DNA of 48,087 nucleotides from Thermoanaerobaculia bacterium (lineage in GTDB: Bacteria > Acidobacteriota > Thermoanaerobaculia > Gp7-AA8), in assembly GCA_017883235.1 (NCBI GenBank), contig JADGNY010000043.1:1-48087 (forward strand). The letters run 5' to 3'. The notes beneath the pieces were generated by a model. The model ran no database searches. It was not told where the DNA came from and saw nothing but the letters and a program-made list of their open reading frames with translations. Both the position numbers and the translations under genes were made by a program. Below, one piece after another: positions 25,156 to 33,673 of the stretch (within the stretch, counting starts at the first letter, position 1; each line of letters begins with the position of its first letter).

Positions 25156-26295
25156 ATGAGAGCTGGAAGGTACATCAAACAGCCGCAAGGGTATCGGGCG
25201 TTCATTCCGAACCCGTTGCCTCCGAAGTCACCCGAGCTGGCCTTCGACAGGGAAACGCTCGTCCTCCTCTCTGAGGCCGATCGTGCTCTGGCGAGGCTCG
25301 ACGGGGTCGGCTCGATCCTCCCCAATCCCGATCTCTTTGTCGGAACCTACGTGCGTCACGAAGCGGTTTTGAGCTCGCAGATCGAGGGGACGCAGAGCAC
25401 TCTCGAAGACATCCTCGAATACGAGATCGACAACGGGGGATCGACGTTGCCGCGGGACGTCGAGGAGGTCGTCAACTACGTTCACGCGCTGAACTCCGGA
25501 CTTCGCCGGCTCAACGATCTCCCGCTCTCGCTTCGTCTGATCCGGGAGATTCACGCGACGCTCATGCAAGGCGTACGCGGCGCGAGCCACGATCCCGGCG
25601 AATTCCGCCGGACGCAGAACTGGATCGGGCCGCCGAACTGCACGCTCATGAACGCGGCCTTCATTCCTCCGCCGGTGCCCGAGATGCATGAGGCGCTCGA
25701 CCGGTTCGAGAAGTTCCTGCACGAGCGCACGTTGTTCCCGCCGCTGGTCCACTGCGCCCTGGCCCACGCGCAGTTCGAGACGATCCATCCGTTTCTCGAC
25801 GGCAACGGCCGCGTCGGCCGTCTGCTGATCACGTTTCTGCTTTGCGAACGACAGATCCTCAAGCTACCGCTGCTCTATCTGAGCGTCTACCTCAAGGCAC
25901 ATCGTAGCGAGTACTACGACCGGCTGACGGCGATTCGCGACCGAGGGGATTGGGAAGGATGGCTGAAGTTCTTTTTGCGAGGCGTCGAGGAGGTGAGCCG
26001 TGCGGCAACCGCGACGGCTCGCGCAATCCTCCAGATGCGGGAGCAGTACCGTTCTGTCCTGGCGCCAAATGCGAACGCCGTGCGCGTCTTCGACTACGCG
26101 TTTCAGCAGCCGATCCTGAACGTCCGCCTGGCGTCGGAGAATCTCGGCTGCTCGTACATGACCGCGGCAAACGCGATCGAGATCCTGGTGAGGGAGAACA
26201 TCCTTCGCGAAACCACCGGAGGAAAAAGGAACCGATCGTTCCGGTTCGACGCGCTGCTGAATCTGTTCCGGCAGGAAGTCGCGTCACCTTTGTAG
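25156..26295 (+). CDS. Fic-family protein with C-terminal winged helix (fic2)
   Basis: The 379-residue protein has the SoFic-like layout: N-terminal AFIPNPLPP, inhibitory motif in LSSQIEGTQSTLED (S-x-x-x-E-G, ~75), catalytic HPFLDGNGRVGR (~213-224), and a C-terminal winged helix (~320-370; LASENLGCSYMTAANAIEIL). The family transfers AMP to protein hydroxyls and is autoinhibited by the Glu. All key residues are present. Its sequence differs clearly from fic1 (different subgroup), yet it shares the upstream palindrome core. ATG at 25156 is preceded by GTGGG only, a weak ribosome site. Repeats of the same GC-rich family bracket it. Confidence 0.95.
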   Translation: MRAGRYIKQPQGYRAFIPNPLPPKSPELAFDRETLVLLSEADRALARLDGVGSILPNPDLFVGTYVRHEAVLSSQIEGTQSTLEDILEYEIDNGGSTLPRDVEEVVNYVHALNSGLRRLNDLPLSLRLIREIHATLMQGVRGASHDPGEFRRTQNWIGPPNCTLMNAAFIPPPVPEMHEALDRFEKFLHERTLFPPLVHCALAHAQFETIHPFLDGNGRVGRLLITFLLCERQILKLPLLYLSVYLKAHRSEYYDRLTAIRDRGDWEGWLKFFLRGVEEVSRAATATARAILQMREQYRSVLAPNANAVRVFDYAFQQPILNVRLASENLGCSYMTAANAIEILVRENILRETTGGKRNRSFRFDALLNLFRQEVASPL

Positions 26296-26339
26296 CGACA
26301 AGCCACTCTGGGTTCACGCCTACGAGGTGAGGTTTGGGG

Positions 26340-26402
26340 TGAGGTCACAGCCTCGGGGGCGAGACGTCCCCGGGCCAGCCGGCGAGACGCCAGCGCTCCG
26401 GA
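26340..26402. repeat. GC-rich palindromic repeat downstream of fic2
   Basis: It begins TGAGGTCACAGCCTC and follows the 24938 copy base for base over most of 55 bp (GGCGAGACGTCCCCGGGCC, then CCGGCGAGACGCCAGCGCTC). It is the right-hand counterpart of the direct repeat flanking fic2 and lies ~45 bases after the fic2 stop. Confidence 0.92.
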
Positions 26403-26418
26403 GCCGGCGCTTCGCGCT

Positions 26419-26494
26419 CTTATTTCAGTTTTGTGAAATAAGGGGCGTCCGTGTCGGTCCTTATTTTAGAAAAGTGACGATTTCTAAAATAAGG
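26419..26494 (+). promoter_or_regulatory. Orphan copy of the fic2 operator pair
   Basis: CTTATTTCA-N6-TGAAATAAG (26419-26442) and CCTTATTTTAGAAA-N8-TTTCTAAAATAAGG (26459-26494; 14-bp arms) repeat the arrangement at 25058-25131 with the same centre spacing. No plus-strand gene follows; the next gene ends here from the other strand at 26508. It is therefore an operator left without its gene, or a duplicate that can also serve as a terminator-like hairpin. Confidence 0.85.
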
Positions 26495-26507
26495 AGTACC
26501 GCATTGG

Positions 26508-27353
26508 TCACTTCCCCGCCTTCTTGATCGGCAGGTTATCCACGTTCTCCCATTCGTCGATCACGTCGTTCCAGACTTCGATCTTTGTGATGGGGTGGAT
26601 CTCCCAGAGCGTGCTGCGATACTTGTTGAGGTGGTTGGTGTGCTGGGGGTCGAAGAGGAGCCAGCCGCTGATACGGACGGGGAGGTCTTCGTTCAGCCAC
26701 GGCTCGAGGTTCTTCTTCGTCCATTTGGGGTGCTTGATCTTGATGCGGGGGGTCGGTTCGACGACTATGCTGGTCTTCTCTCCGTCGCCGGGAAACTGGG
26801 TCAGAGCGATGTGCCAGTCGGTGGCGTCCTCGCCATGCCATGCGCAGTTGCAGGACTCGCTGTTCGATCTCTGGGGCTTGATGGCGACAATGTAGCCGAC
26901 GGTCTGCACGGCCGCTCCCTCGACTTTGGTGATCCCGGCGAGCATATCGGCGGTGTACTGTTCGCGGCTCTTCGGTCCCTTTGGCGGGTAGGGGAGGTCG
27001 GCGATGGCCCGCCACGTCACGTCGTGATACGAGGAGGGCATGTCGGTGCGGTTCTTCAGCCGGTTCGTGCCGTGATCGCGCTTGTCACCGCTTCCAGTGG
27101 GGCCGCATGTCTCGCCGTCCAATTTGAAATTGCCGACCACAGGCTCGGGCTTCTGCCAATCCTCGGAGATCGCCGTCACCGCCGCCGTTTCCTTTGCGGC
27201 TGCCTCGGGAAGCAACTGGCCGGCCGGTGGCTGCGAGCGGATGAATCGCGCATAGGCGAAGGATGGGCAGGCAAACGAAAGATCGAGCTGACCAAGAGCA
27301 TGAATACAATCCGGACTGATCAACGACAAACCTCTGCTGCGCTTCTGCCCCAT
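26508..27353 (-). CDS. Uncharacterised protein with a possible OB-like domain
   Basis: The ~281-residue protein has a well-formed C-terminal part from about residue 120: KSREQYTADMLAGITKVEGA, then GYIVAIKPQRSNSESCNC, DWHIALTQ, PVRISGWLLFDPQH and STLWEIHPITKIEVW. This beta-rich pattern looks like an OB-fold nucleic-acid-binding or nuclease-like domain; I assign no function. The N-terminus is doubtful. The frame continues upstream into a palindromic repeat (27367-27440), and no ribosome site decides the start; ATG at 27353 is the first outside the repeat. It converges with the orphan operator pair downstream of fic2. Confidence 0.65.
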   Translation of the reverse strand: MGQKRSRGLSLISPDCIHALGQLDLSFACPSFAYARFIRSQPPAGQLLPEAAAKETAAVTAISEDWQKPEPVVGNFKLDGETCGPTGSGDKRDHGTNRLKNRTDMPSSYHDVTWRAIADLPYPPKGPKSREQYTADMLAGITKVEGAAVQTVGYIVAIKPQRSNSESCNCAWHGEDATDWHIALTQFPGDGEKTSIVVEPTPRIKIKHPKWTKKNLEPWLNEDLPVRISGWLLFDPQHTNHLNKYRSTLWEIHPITKIEVWNDVIDEWENVDNLPIKKAGK

Positions 27354-27366
27354 GCCGCGTAACTTG

Positions 27367-27440
27367 AGATCCTTCGCCGTCCTGCGCCGCTCTTCGCTCG
27401 CCATGCTCGCTCAGCGGCTCCGGCAGGCTCAGGATGACAA
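27367..27440. repeat. 'CATCCTGAGC...GAAGGATC' repeat, reverse orientation
   Basis: It runs from AGATCCTTCGCCGTCCTGCG to GGCTCAGGATGAC. The same family occurs at 41798-41886 (same sense) and 42336-42426 (opposite sense). It lies in the gap between the minus-strand OB-like gene and the M28 peptidase gene and provides the extended upstream reading frame of the former. Confidence 0.88.
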
Positions 27441-27509
27441 TTTGGGCGTTGGTGGGCCGCGATGTGTGAGAAATGCGGGCCATCGCCGCCGAAACGATAC
27501 GATATCGCC

Positions 27510-28835
27510 ATGCGCAGAGCACTCATCGCCAGCATCCTCGCCCTCCTCATCACCGCCACCCTCCACGCCCAATGCGCCGATGTGACAAACATCGTCGGTC
27601 AGCTCGATGGGGCGCGAATGAAACAGGCCGTGGAGAAGCTCGTGTCGTTCGGCACGCGGCACACGCTCTCCGACACGACCTCGGATACGCGCGGCATCGG
27701 CGCCGCGCGGCGATGGATCTTCGACGAGCTGACGCGCGTCGCCGCCGCCAGCAACGGCCATATGACCGTGGCGTATCAATCGTCGATGCAACAGGCACAG
27801 CGAACGAACAACGTGCCCGTGGAGATGATCAACGTGGTGGCCACGATTCGCGGCACGACCGATCCCGATCGGATCTACATCGCCACCGGTCACTACGACT
27901 CGATGAACTCCGACATCATGAACTCCACGCTCGATGCTCCCGGCGCGGACGACGACGCCTCGGGGGTGGCGGTGATCATGGATCTGGCGCGCGTCCTTTC
28001 CCAGCATCCGCTCGATGCCACGGTGATGCTCGTGGCCGTGCAGGGCGAGGAACAGGGACTCCTCGGCTCGCGCGGCCTGGCCGAGGAGGCGGTGGCGAAG
28101 AAGTGGAACGTGGAGGGGATGATCACCAATGACATCGTCGGCGGAACGGTCGGAGGCGAGGGCGATATCGACAATCGCACCATCCGCATCTTTTCGGCGA
28201 ATACGAAGGGGGCGGGGGATGGAACCTCGCGGCACTGGGCGCGTTTCGTCCGTGATGGCGTCCGGCTCTACCTGCCGCACGTCAAGCCGCGTCTGATCTA
28301 TCGTCTCGACCGCTTCGGCCGCGGCGGCGATCACTCGTCGTTCTTCGAGAGAGGCTTCCCGGCCATTCGCTTCACACAGGCCAACGAAGACTACAAACGC
28401 GAACACCAGACCGTGCGCACGGAGAACGGAGTTCAATACGGCGACCTGCCCGAATTCGTCTCCGGTGATTACATGCGCCTCGTGGCCTCGGTCAACGCCG
28501 TCGCGCTCGTCACCGGCGCCTGCGCGCCCGCCGCACCGAAGAATGTGAAGGCCGGCGGCGCGGTCACGAACGACACAACGCTGAGCTGGGACATGGGAAC
28601 GGACGCCGACCTCGCCGGCTACGAGATCGTCGTGCGCGAAACGACGTCCGATGAGTGGGAGAAGGTGATTCCGGCCGGGAAAGTGTCCCGCTACACGTTC
28701 AAGGATTTCACGATCGACAACGTGTTCATGGGCGTGCGCGCCGTCGACAAGGATGGGAACCGTTCACCGGTGCGGACGCCGGAGGAGCGGCTGGTGGAAC
28801 CGGCGCGGAGCGCGGCGCCTCCACCGGCGAAATAA
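27510..28835 (+). CDS. Secreted M28-family zinc aminopeptidase with C-terminal fibronectin type III domain
   Basis: The 441-residue protein has a signal peptide (MRRALIASILALLITATLHA). The M28 domain (~50-340) shows the metal ligands in TGHYDSMNSD, APGADDDASG, VQGEEQGLLGS, NDIVGG and GGDHSSFFERGFPA. The C-terminal ~350-430 is a fibronectin type III-like domain (APKNVKAG, TLSWDMGTDADLAGYEIV, YTFKDF, VDKDGNRSPV). By family knowledge it is a periplasmic or extracellular two-zinc aminopeptidase feeding on peptides. ATG at 27510 starts exactly at the signal peptide; GATACGAT-type -10 bases sit just before it. It stands alone. Confidence 0.93.
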   Translation: MRRALIASILALLITATLHAQCADVTNIVGQLDGARMKQAVEKLVSFGTRHTLSDTTSDTRGIGAARRWIFDELTRVAAASNGHMTVAYQSSMQQAQRTNNVPVEMINVVATIRGTTDPDRIYIATGHYDSMNSDIMNSTLDAPGADDDASGVAVIMDLARVLSQHPLDATVMLVAVQGEEQGLLGSRGLAEEAVAKKWNVEGMITNDIVGGTVGGEGDIDNRTIRIFSANTKGAGDGTSRHWARFVRDGVRLYLPHVKPRLIYRLDRFGRGGDHSSFFERGFPAIRFTQANEDYKREHQTVRTENGVQYGDLPEFVSGDYMRLVASVNAVALVTGACAPAAPKNVKAGGAVTNDTTLSWDMGTDADLAGYEIVVRETTSDEWEKVIPAGKVSRYTFKDFTIDNVFMGVRAVDKDGNRSPVRTPEERLVEPARSAAPPPAK

Positions 28836-28838
28836 TTG

Positions 28839-28890
28839 GAGCGCTGGCGTCTCGCCGGCTGGCCCGGGGGCGTCTCGCCCCCGACCCGGC
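28839..28890. repeat. GC-rich palindromic repeat (GGGCGAGACGCCC family), reverse orientation
   Basis: The reverse complement of GGGGGCGAGACGCCCCCGGG and GGCGAGACGCCAGCGCTCC begins 4 bases after the M28 stop. It is almost identical to 26347-26400. Confidence 0.92.
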
Positions 28891-28956
28891 AAGACTCCGA
28901 ACATTCGCTGGTAACCCAGCGGCGAGATGGCAAACGCTCCGGGCGCGAATCGCTTC

Positions 28957-29047
28957 CGCGAAGACGCAGGATCTTCGGTGGCATGACGCGATCCTGCTGC
29001 AACCCAACGCGGTAGTGCCACGCCACCGGAGATCCTGCGTCTCCGCG
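28957..29047. repeat. Inverted repeat 'GACGCAGGATC' family
   Basis: Left arm CGCGAAGACGCAGGATCTTC with GGTGGCATG; the right arm (29017-29047) is its near reverse complement. It lies just past the tyrosine recombinase stop, so it may act as a shared terminator-like hairpin for the convergent M28 and recombinase genes. Confidence 0.85.
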
Positions 29048-29070
29048 CAGGATGAGTCCTCTACAGCCCC

Positions 29071-30048
29071 CTACTCCTTCTTGATCGACAGCCTGGCCGA
29101 GTGCGACTCGACGAGCACGCGGGCCGTGTCGGTGGGTGTGTGGCTCCGGCGTTTCTGGATGGGGAGCCTCGTGTAGACCTGCGTGGAGAGGATCGAGGCG
29201 TGGCCGAGGATCTCCTGAATGTCGCGGATGTCGGCGCCGGAGGAGACCAGCATCGCCGCCATCGTGTGACGCAGAGAGTGCGGCGTGATGTGGCGCTTGA
29301 TCTCGGCCAGTCGGACGTGCTTCTTGAAAATGTTCTCGATCGAGTAGATCGTCAGGCGCGTTCCGGAACGGCCGACGAAGAGCGCGTCGGTGTTCAGGCT
29401 GCGCTCGGAGCGCATCTCGAGGTAGTTCATCAACGAATCGATGACGAGGTGCGACGTGATCGTCACCGTCCGGCCGCGCGTGGCACGGCCGATGATGTGG
29501 ATCTGGCTGTTCTCCATGCCGACGTCGGAAACGTTCAACGCCACCAGCTCGCCGATGCGGATCCCGGTGGAGAAGAGGAGCTCGAGGATGACGTTGTCGC
29601 GCACCGCGCAGAAGTAGCGGTTACGTCCGCCGGCGGAGTGGTCGCGAGTTCCGGAGAGCGCGCCGATCTGATCCTTCGGCGCGGCCAGCAGGGCGCGCAC
29701 CTCGCGCGACGAAAGCACCGTCGGCACGCGGTTCTCGACCGGCTTGCGGATCTTCAGCTTCCGCGCGGGCGATTCACTGAAGACGCCCTTTTCTTCGAGA
29801 TAGCGGAAGAAGACTTTGAGCGCGGCCACTTTGCGCCGGATCGAGGTATCGCGATACGGCCCGGTGCCGAGCTTGTCGAGATACTGCTCGAGATGCTCGG
29901 CTGTGATGTCGAGCATCTGCGCGCCATCGACATGCACGTGGAACTGGCTGAGATCCGACTGGTACGCCCGAATGGTGCGGTCGGACAGGTTGCGCACAGC
30001 TTGTCCATGCTGCAGAAAATCGGCGATCGCCTCTTGCACGTTCATCAT
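29071..30048 (-). CDS. Tyrosine recombinase (XerC/XerD-like)
   Basis: The 325-residue protein has an N-terminal core-binding SAM-like domain (~5-90) and a C-terminal catalytic domain with Arg in STGIRIGELVAL, HxxR in PHSLRHTMAA, His in EILGHASI and nucleophile Tyr in TQVYTRL. At the beta-hairpin where XerC/D carries a catalytic Lys (GKG), this protein has HIIGRATRGRT, so Arg replaces Lys. By family knowledge it cuts and rejoins DNA, for chromosome dimers or a mobile unit; there is no integron or phage context. A good promoter lies at 30097-30124. Whether it is the housekeeping Xer or an accessory one cannot be told. Confidence 0.9.
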   Translation of the reverse strand: MMNVQEAIADFLQHGQAVRNLSDRTIRAYQSDLSQFHVHVDGAQMLDITAEHLEQYLDKLGTGPYRDTSIRRKVAALKVFFRYLEEKGVFSESPARKLKIRKPVENRVPTVLSSREVRALLAAPKDQIGALSGTRDHSAGGRNRYFCAVRDNVILELLFSTGIRIGELVALNVSDVGMENSQIHIIGRATRGRTVTITSHLVIDSLMNYLEMRSERSLNTDALFVGRSGTRLTIYSIENIFKKHVRLAEIKRHITPHSLRHTMAAMLVSSGADIRDIQEILGHASILSTQVYTRLPIQKRRSHTPTDTARVLVESHSARLSIKKE

Positions 30049-30096
30049 TACGCTCGCGTCAGAATAGTTTTATTGCTGGTTGGGGGGACTGCGGGC

Positions 30097-30124
30097 AGTG
30101 TAGTTGGGGATGATTGATTGTCAA
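30097..30124 (-). promoter_or_regulatory. Sigma70-type promoter for the tyrosine recombinase
   Basis: On the minus strand TTGACA (30119-30124), a 16-bp spacer and TACACT (30097-30102). The expected start is about 30090, giving a leader of ~40 bases before the ATG at 30048. Confidence 0.8.
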
Positions 30125-30221
30125 GAATTATTTGCCCGATCGCGTTATGCTGTAAACGCATGAAGACAGCGGGTTTGAGGGACGACGGGCGCCGCACTGT
30201 ACACGCCTCGTTGACACCGGC

Positions 30222-30584
30222 GTGAAAGGCCAGAAGCTCTTTGTTCGCCCGATCGAGGCCGCGGATGCCGCCGCCATCCGCGCATTCGCCGCACAATATG
30301 GAGGCTCGTCCGAAGTCCATTCCGGTCTGGTGGGCAAGCTGGTCGGCGATCTCGCCGCGGTTCTTTCGATGGAGGTCGAGACAAGCGCTGTTCGCCTGCT
30401 CGATCTCGTCGTTGCCGAAGAGTTGCGGCGCAAACGCATCGGACGCGTCATGCTGAACGAGCTCGCGGCGCTGGCGGCGAAGCTGGAACGGGCGTGGCTC
30501 GTAGCCGATGTCGCCCACGCCGGGTTCCTGCGGCGCGTCGGGTTCATCGAAGAAGACGGCATGATGAAGCGGAGGGCGGGATGA
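30222..30584 (+). CDS. GNAT-family acetyltransferase-like protein
   Basis: The 120-residue protein shows a short GNAT pattern: LFVRPIEAADAAAIRAF at the N-terminus and the acetyl-CoA-binding loop and helix in VAEELRRKRIGRVMLNEL (~65-82), then FLRRVGFIEED as the final strand. It is shorter than most GNATs (~150) but contains the expected core. The start is GTG at 30222. Its stop overlaps the ATG of the lytic transglycosylase gene (ATGA), so the two are translated together. The substrate is unknown. Confidence 0.75.
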   Translation: MKGQKLFVRPIEAADAAAIRAFAAQYGGSSEVHSGLVGKLVGDLAAVLSMEVETSAVRLLDLVVAEELRRKRIGRVMLNELAALAAKLERAWLVADVAHAGFLRRVGFIEEDGMMKRRAG

Positions 30585-32836
30585 AGAGCAGAAGGCAGAA
30601 GGCAGAAGGCAGAAGTGGGATTTCAATTCATGGTTGGCATACACCACTTCTGCCTTCTGCCTTCTGCTTTCTGCTTTTCGCTTGCTCCCACCCCGCCCCC
30701 ACCGCCGCCCCGACCCCTCCTCCGCCCGCGCCGGCGCCAGCGCAGGTCGAAGTTGTCGAGCCTGTGAAGCAGCCGACGCTCGACGACGTGCGTCTGTTCC
30801 GGACGAACGATCAGCTCGATCTCTACGAGAGCGGGTTGAAGACGCTGGCGCAATCGTCGGATGCACAGACGAAGGGGCGTGCGCTGGCGCTCCTTGCGCT
30901 TTTCTACATCGATCAGAAACGGACCGGCGATGCGCTTGCCGCTCTCGGCCCGGCCGCGGATGCCGATGCGCTTGCGGCGCCGTGGCTTCGACTGCGTGTT
31001 CTCGATATCGACGTCGCCGCCGGTACGTGGGCCGACGCCATCACCGTCGCCAATCGGATCGTCCAGGACACGCCGGCCAACTCCGCCGCCACCATCGCCC
31101 GGCTTCGCCTTCCGGCGCTCTACGCGGCCGTGGGCGATCGCGCAAACACCGACGCCGCGTTCCAGGCCGCGAACGCCATCGCTATCGATGCGCTGACCGA
31201 GGAGGATTTCGTCTGGCTGGCCAAGTCGCTGGCGAAGGGCGGGCGGATGGATCTGGCTACGCCGCTTCGCATGCGCCTGCTCACGGAGTTCACGCAGGGG
31301 CGATTCACCGAGGACACGTACGATCATGTTTCCCAGGCCACTCCGTCGCCGCTCGACGCGCTCTCGTTCGACGACGAGTTGCACATCGCCCAGCAACTCG
31401 GCCGGAACGATCGTTACGGCCGGGCATTCGATCTGCTCGCGAGAATCGCCACGCGTTTCCCGAAAGAATCGGCGAGATCGAGCGCGTATCGCGCGGTGCG
31501 CCTGCACGCGCTTTTCAACTCGCGCCGCTACACCGATCTGCTCGCCGAAACCGGCCGCGTCAAGCTCGCCGAGCCGTCGCTCATCCTCACCCGCGCCCGC
31601 GCTGCCTGGCGCGCCAATCAGCCGAAGGTCTTTCTGGCCGGGCTGAATCGGATCGAAAAGAAGTTCCCGTCGAGCGGCGAGGCCAATGAGGCCAGAATCC
31701 TGCGGGCGAAGTACTACGTCACGGATGACGTGAAATACGGCCTGGCCATCGCCAATCTCGAAAAAGCCACCGCGGCCGGCGCGGCCGGCACCGAGGGGGA
31801 GAACATCTGGACGCTCGGCTGGACCTATTTTCGAGCCGGCCGGTACGACGATGCCCTGAACGTCTTCGCCCGCTACGCAAAGCAGTTCCCCGACGGCGAC
31901 TACCTGTCGAACTCCCTCTTCTGGGCCGCGAAGATCCACGAGCGCCGCGGCAATCTCCAGGCGCGCGATGCGGCACTGCACGAGCTCGAGGCTGACTATC
32001 CGTACAGCTATTTCAGCTATCGGGCGCGCGCGATCATCGGCGAGCCGATATTGGCGCCGAACGAGGTCGCCAACGGCAACGCCTTCCCCGATGTCGACTC
32101 ACAACTGGCATCCGCGCACGAGCCGCGCCTCGACTCCGTCCGCGAGCTGGCCTGGCTCGGCCTCTATCGCGAAGCTACACGCGAGATGAAGTCCGTCGCC
32201 GCCGCCTACCCCGCCAACCTCGGCATGCAGTTCATGCTGGCCAATCTCTACGTGCAGGGGGGCGAGCCGTTCTCCGCGAATAATGTGTTGCAGCGGAAGT
32301 TCCACCAGTTCGTCCGCCACGGCGGCACCGGCGTGCCGCATCGTTTCTGGGAGATCCTCTTTCCGCTCAATTACTGGGACACCATCAAAACGGAAGCGGA
32401 GCAACGCCAGATCGATCCGTACCTCATCGCCTCGATCATCCGTCAGGAGAGCGGCTTCGAGCCATCGATCGTTTCGAACGCCGATGCCGTCGGTATCATG
32501 CAGATCATGCCTGCTGAAGCGGCGAGCATCGCCACGCGCGCGGGCCTTCCGCCGCCCACGCGCGAGCAGCTCTTCGATCCGAAGTTGAACATCGCCGTCG
32601 GCGTTGCCGAGTACGCGCAGAAGCTCGCCGCCGAGCACGGCAATACGACGCTCGCCATCGCCGCATATAACGCGGGTGAAGATGCCGTTGGCAAATGGAT
32701 TGCTCAACAGCCGGTCGATGATGAGGACTTGTTTGTCGAATCGATTCCATACGCGGAAACCAGGCTCTATGTAAAGACCGTCAGCAGGAACCGATTCGAG
32801 TATCGGCGGATTTATGAGGCAACAACAAAGCCGTAG
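30581..32836 (+). CDS. Lytic transglycosylase (Slt70-like), probable lipoprotein
   Basis: The ~751-residue protein has a C-terminal lysozyme-like SLT domain (~600-740; catalytic Glu in IIRQESGFEPSIVSNADAVG, then GIMQIMP and AIAAYNAGEDAVGKW). Ahead of it lies a long alpha-helical, TPR-like superhelix (~90-590) as in Slt70. By family knowledge it cleaves peptidoglycan to 1,6-anhydro-muropeptides in the periplasm. ATG at 30581 overlaps the GNAT stop and has GGAGGG at 30571-30576. The N-terminal sequence is encoded by a palindromic repeat (30588-30678): a basic n-region ([11 protein letters not shown]), then [13 protein letters not shown], a hydrophobic core ending in an LFAC lipobox. A Pro/Ala linker follows. 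Confidence 0.93.
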   Translation: MKSRRQKAEGRSGISIHGWHTPLLPSAFCFLLFACSHPAPTAAPTPPPPAPAPAQVEVVEPVKQPTLDDVRLFRTNDQLDLYESGLKTLAQSSDAQTKGRALALLALFYIDQKRTGDALAALGPAADADALAAPWLRLRVLDIDVAAGTWADAITVANRIVQDTPANSAATIARLRLPALYAAVGDRANTDAAFQAANAIAIDALTEEDFVWLAKSLAKGGRMDLATPLRMRLLTEFTQGRFTEDTYDHVSQATPSPLDALSFDDELHIAQQLGRNDRYGRAFDLLARIATRFPKESARSSAYRAVRLHALFNSRRYTDLLAETGRVKLAEPSLILTRARAAWRANQPKVFLAGLNRIEKKFPSSGEANEARILRAKYYVTDDVKYGLAIANLEKATAAGAAGTEGENIWTLGWTYFRAGRYDDALNVFARYAKQFPDGDYLSNSLFWAAKIHERRGNLQARDAALHELEADYPYSYFSYRARAIIGEPILAPNEVANGNAFPDVDSQLASAHEPRLDSVRELAWLGLYREATREMKSVAAAYPANLGMQFMLANLYVQGGEPFSANNVLQRKFHQFVRHGGTGVPHRFWEILFPLNYWDTIKTEAEQRQIDPYLIASIIRQESGFEPSIVSNADAVGIMQIMPAEAASIATRAGLPPPTREQLFDPKLNIAVGVAEYAQKLAAEHGNTTLAIAAYNAGEDAVGKWIAQQPVDDEDLFVESIPYAETRLYVKTVSRNRFEYRRIYEATTKP
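30588..30678. repeat. Palindromic 'CAGAAGG / CTTCTGC' repeat inside the lytic transglycosylase 5' end
   Basis: The left arm (30588-30617) is four CAGAAGG units and the right arm (30643-30678) is the opposing TTCTGCC/TTCTGCT run. Same family as 9364-9517. It is translated as part of the signal peptide of the downstream protein. Confidence 0.95.
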
Positions 32837-32916
32837 ACCACTTCTTCAAACTCTCGCCCTCACACTTCTCCTCGCCGCGGTCGCCGACGCGGCTCCCTAG
32901 AAGAAACAGAAGCGCA

Positions 32917-33648
32917 TCAATCAGCGTCCAACTGGCGCTTTTCAATGACCAGAACCGTCCCTGCCGTATCCCCCTCCGTCGTTGAGAATCGGCCGACAAG
33001 AGATGCCCCAGCCTCCGCGAGGATCCGATTCACAATTCTCTCGTCGTACGCGTTCACCTGCATCCACGACGGCCGGCGAATGTCGTGCGGCATGACACGG
33101 TGCACGAAGCGCGACGTGTGAAGCATGCGGGCGAGACGCTGAAGGCCGCCGCCGGACGGCTCCAACGTGAGCTGCAGCGCGGCAACCCCTCCGGGAGCGA
33201 GTAGACGCAGGAGAGTGCGCATGAGGCCGTAGCCCTCTGCCGGAGGGATGTGCTGAAACGTCAGGAGCGAACAGACGAAATCAAACTGAGCATCGGGCAA
33301 CCCGGCCAGTTCGCCTGTCTCGATGAACGTTACGTTGTGCAGCCCGGCTTCATGTGCGTTCTGCCGGGCGTGTTCGAGGATCGTCGGCGCGATGTCGCAG
33401 GCGACCACGCGCGGCGCGCGGCGCGCCAGAGGGAGGGTGAGACGCCCGGCGCCGCATCCGAAATCGAGCGCGGTAGCCAGCAGAGGATCGCGGCCGAGAA
33501 GGGAGGCGATCGCGGCGAGCAACACGACGATGTCTTCTTCACCCGTTTTCAGGAAGTCAACGTCGCGCACCCCCTCATCGGTGAGCACGGGGAAGTACGG
33601 CTCACGCCGCGCGAGCTCTTCCCAGTCTGCGGCAGTGCGGTCTTTCAC
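32917..33648 (-). CDS. Class I SAM-dependent methyltransferase
   Basis: The 243-residue protein has motif I in ALDFGCGAGRLTLPLARR (~60-77), the acidic residue after it in VVACDIAP, motif II in FDFVCSLLTFQHIP and motif III in LLRLLAPGGVAALQL. By family knowledge it transfers methyl from S-adenosylmethionine; the substrate is unknown (small molecule or lipid-like by resemblance). The start is GTG at 33648. It stands alone between the lytic transglycosylase, with which it converges, and a palindromic repeat. Confidence 0.9.
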   Translation of the reverse strand: MKDRTAADWEELARREPYFPVLTDEGVRDVDFLKTGEEDIVVLLAAIASLLGRDPLLATALDFGCGAGRLTLPLARRAPRVVACDIAPTILEHARQNAHEAGLHNVTFIETGELAGLPDAQFDFVCSLLTFQHIPPAEGYGLMRTLLRLLAPGGVAALQLTLEPSGGGLQRLARMLHTSRFVHRVMPHDIRRPSWMQVNAYDERIVNRILAEAGASLVGRFSTTEGDTAGTVLVIEKRQLDAD

Positions 33649-33673
33649 ATTCTCAGGATACTCGGCGGCAAGG

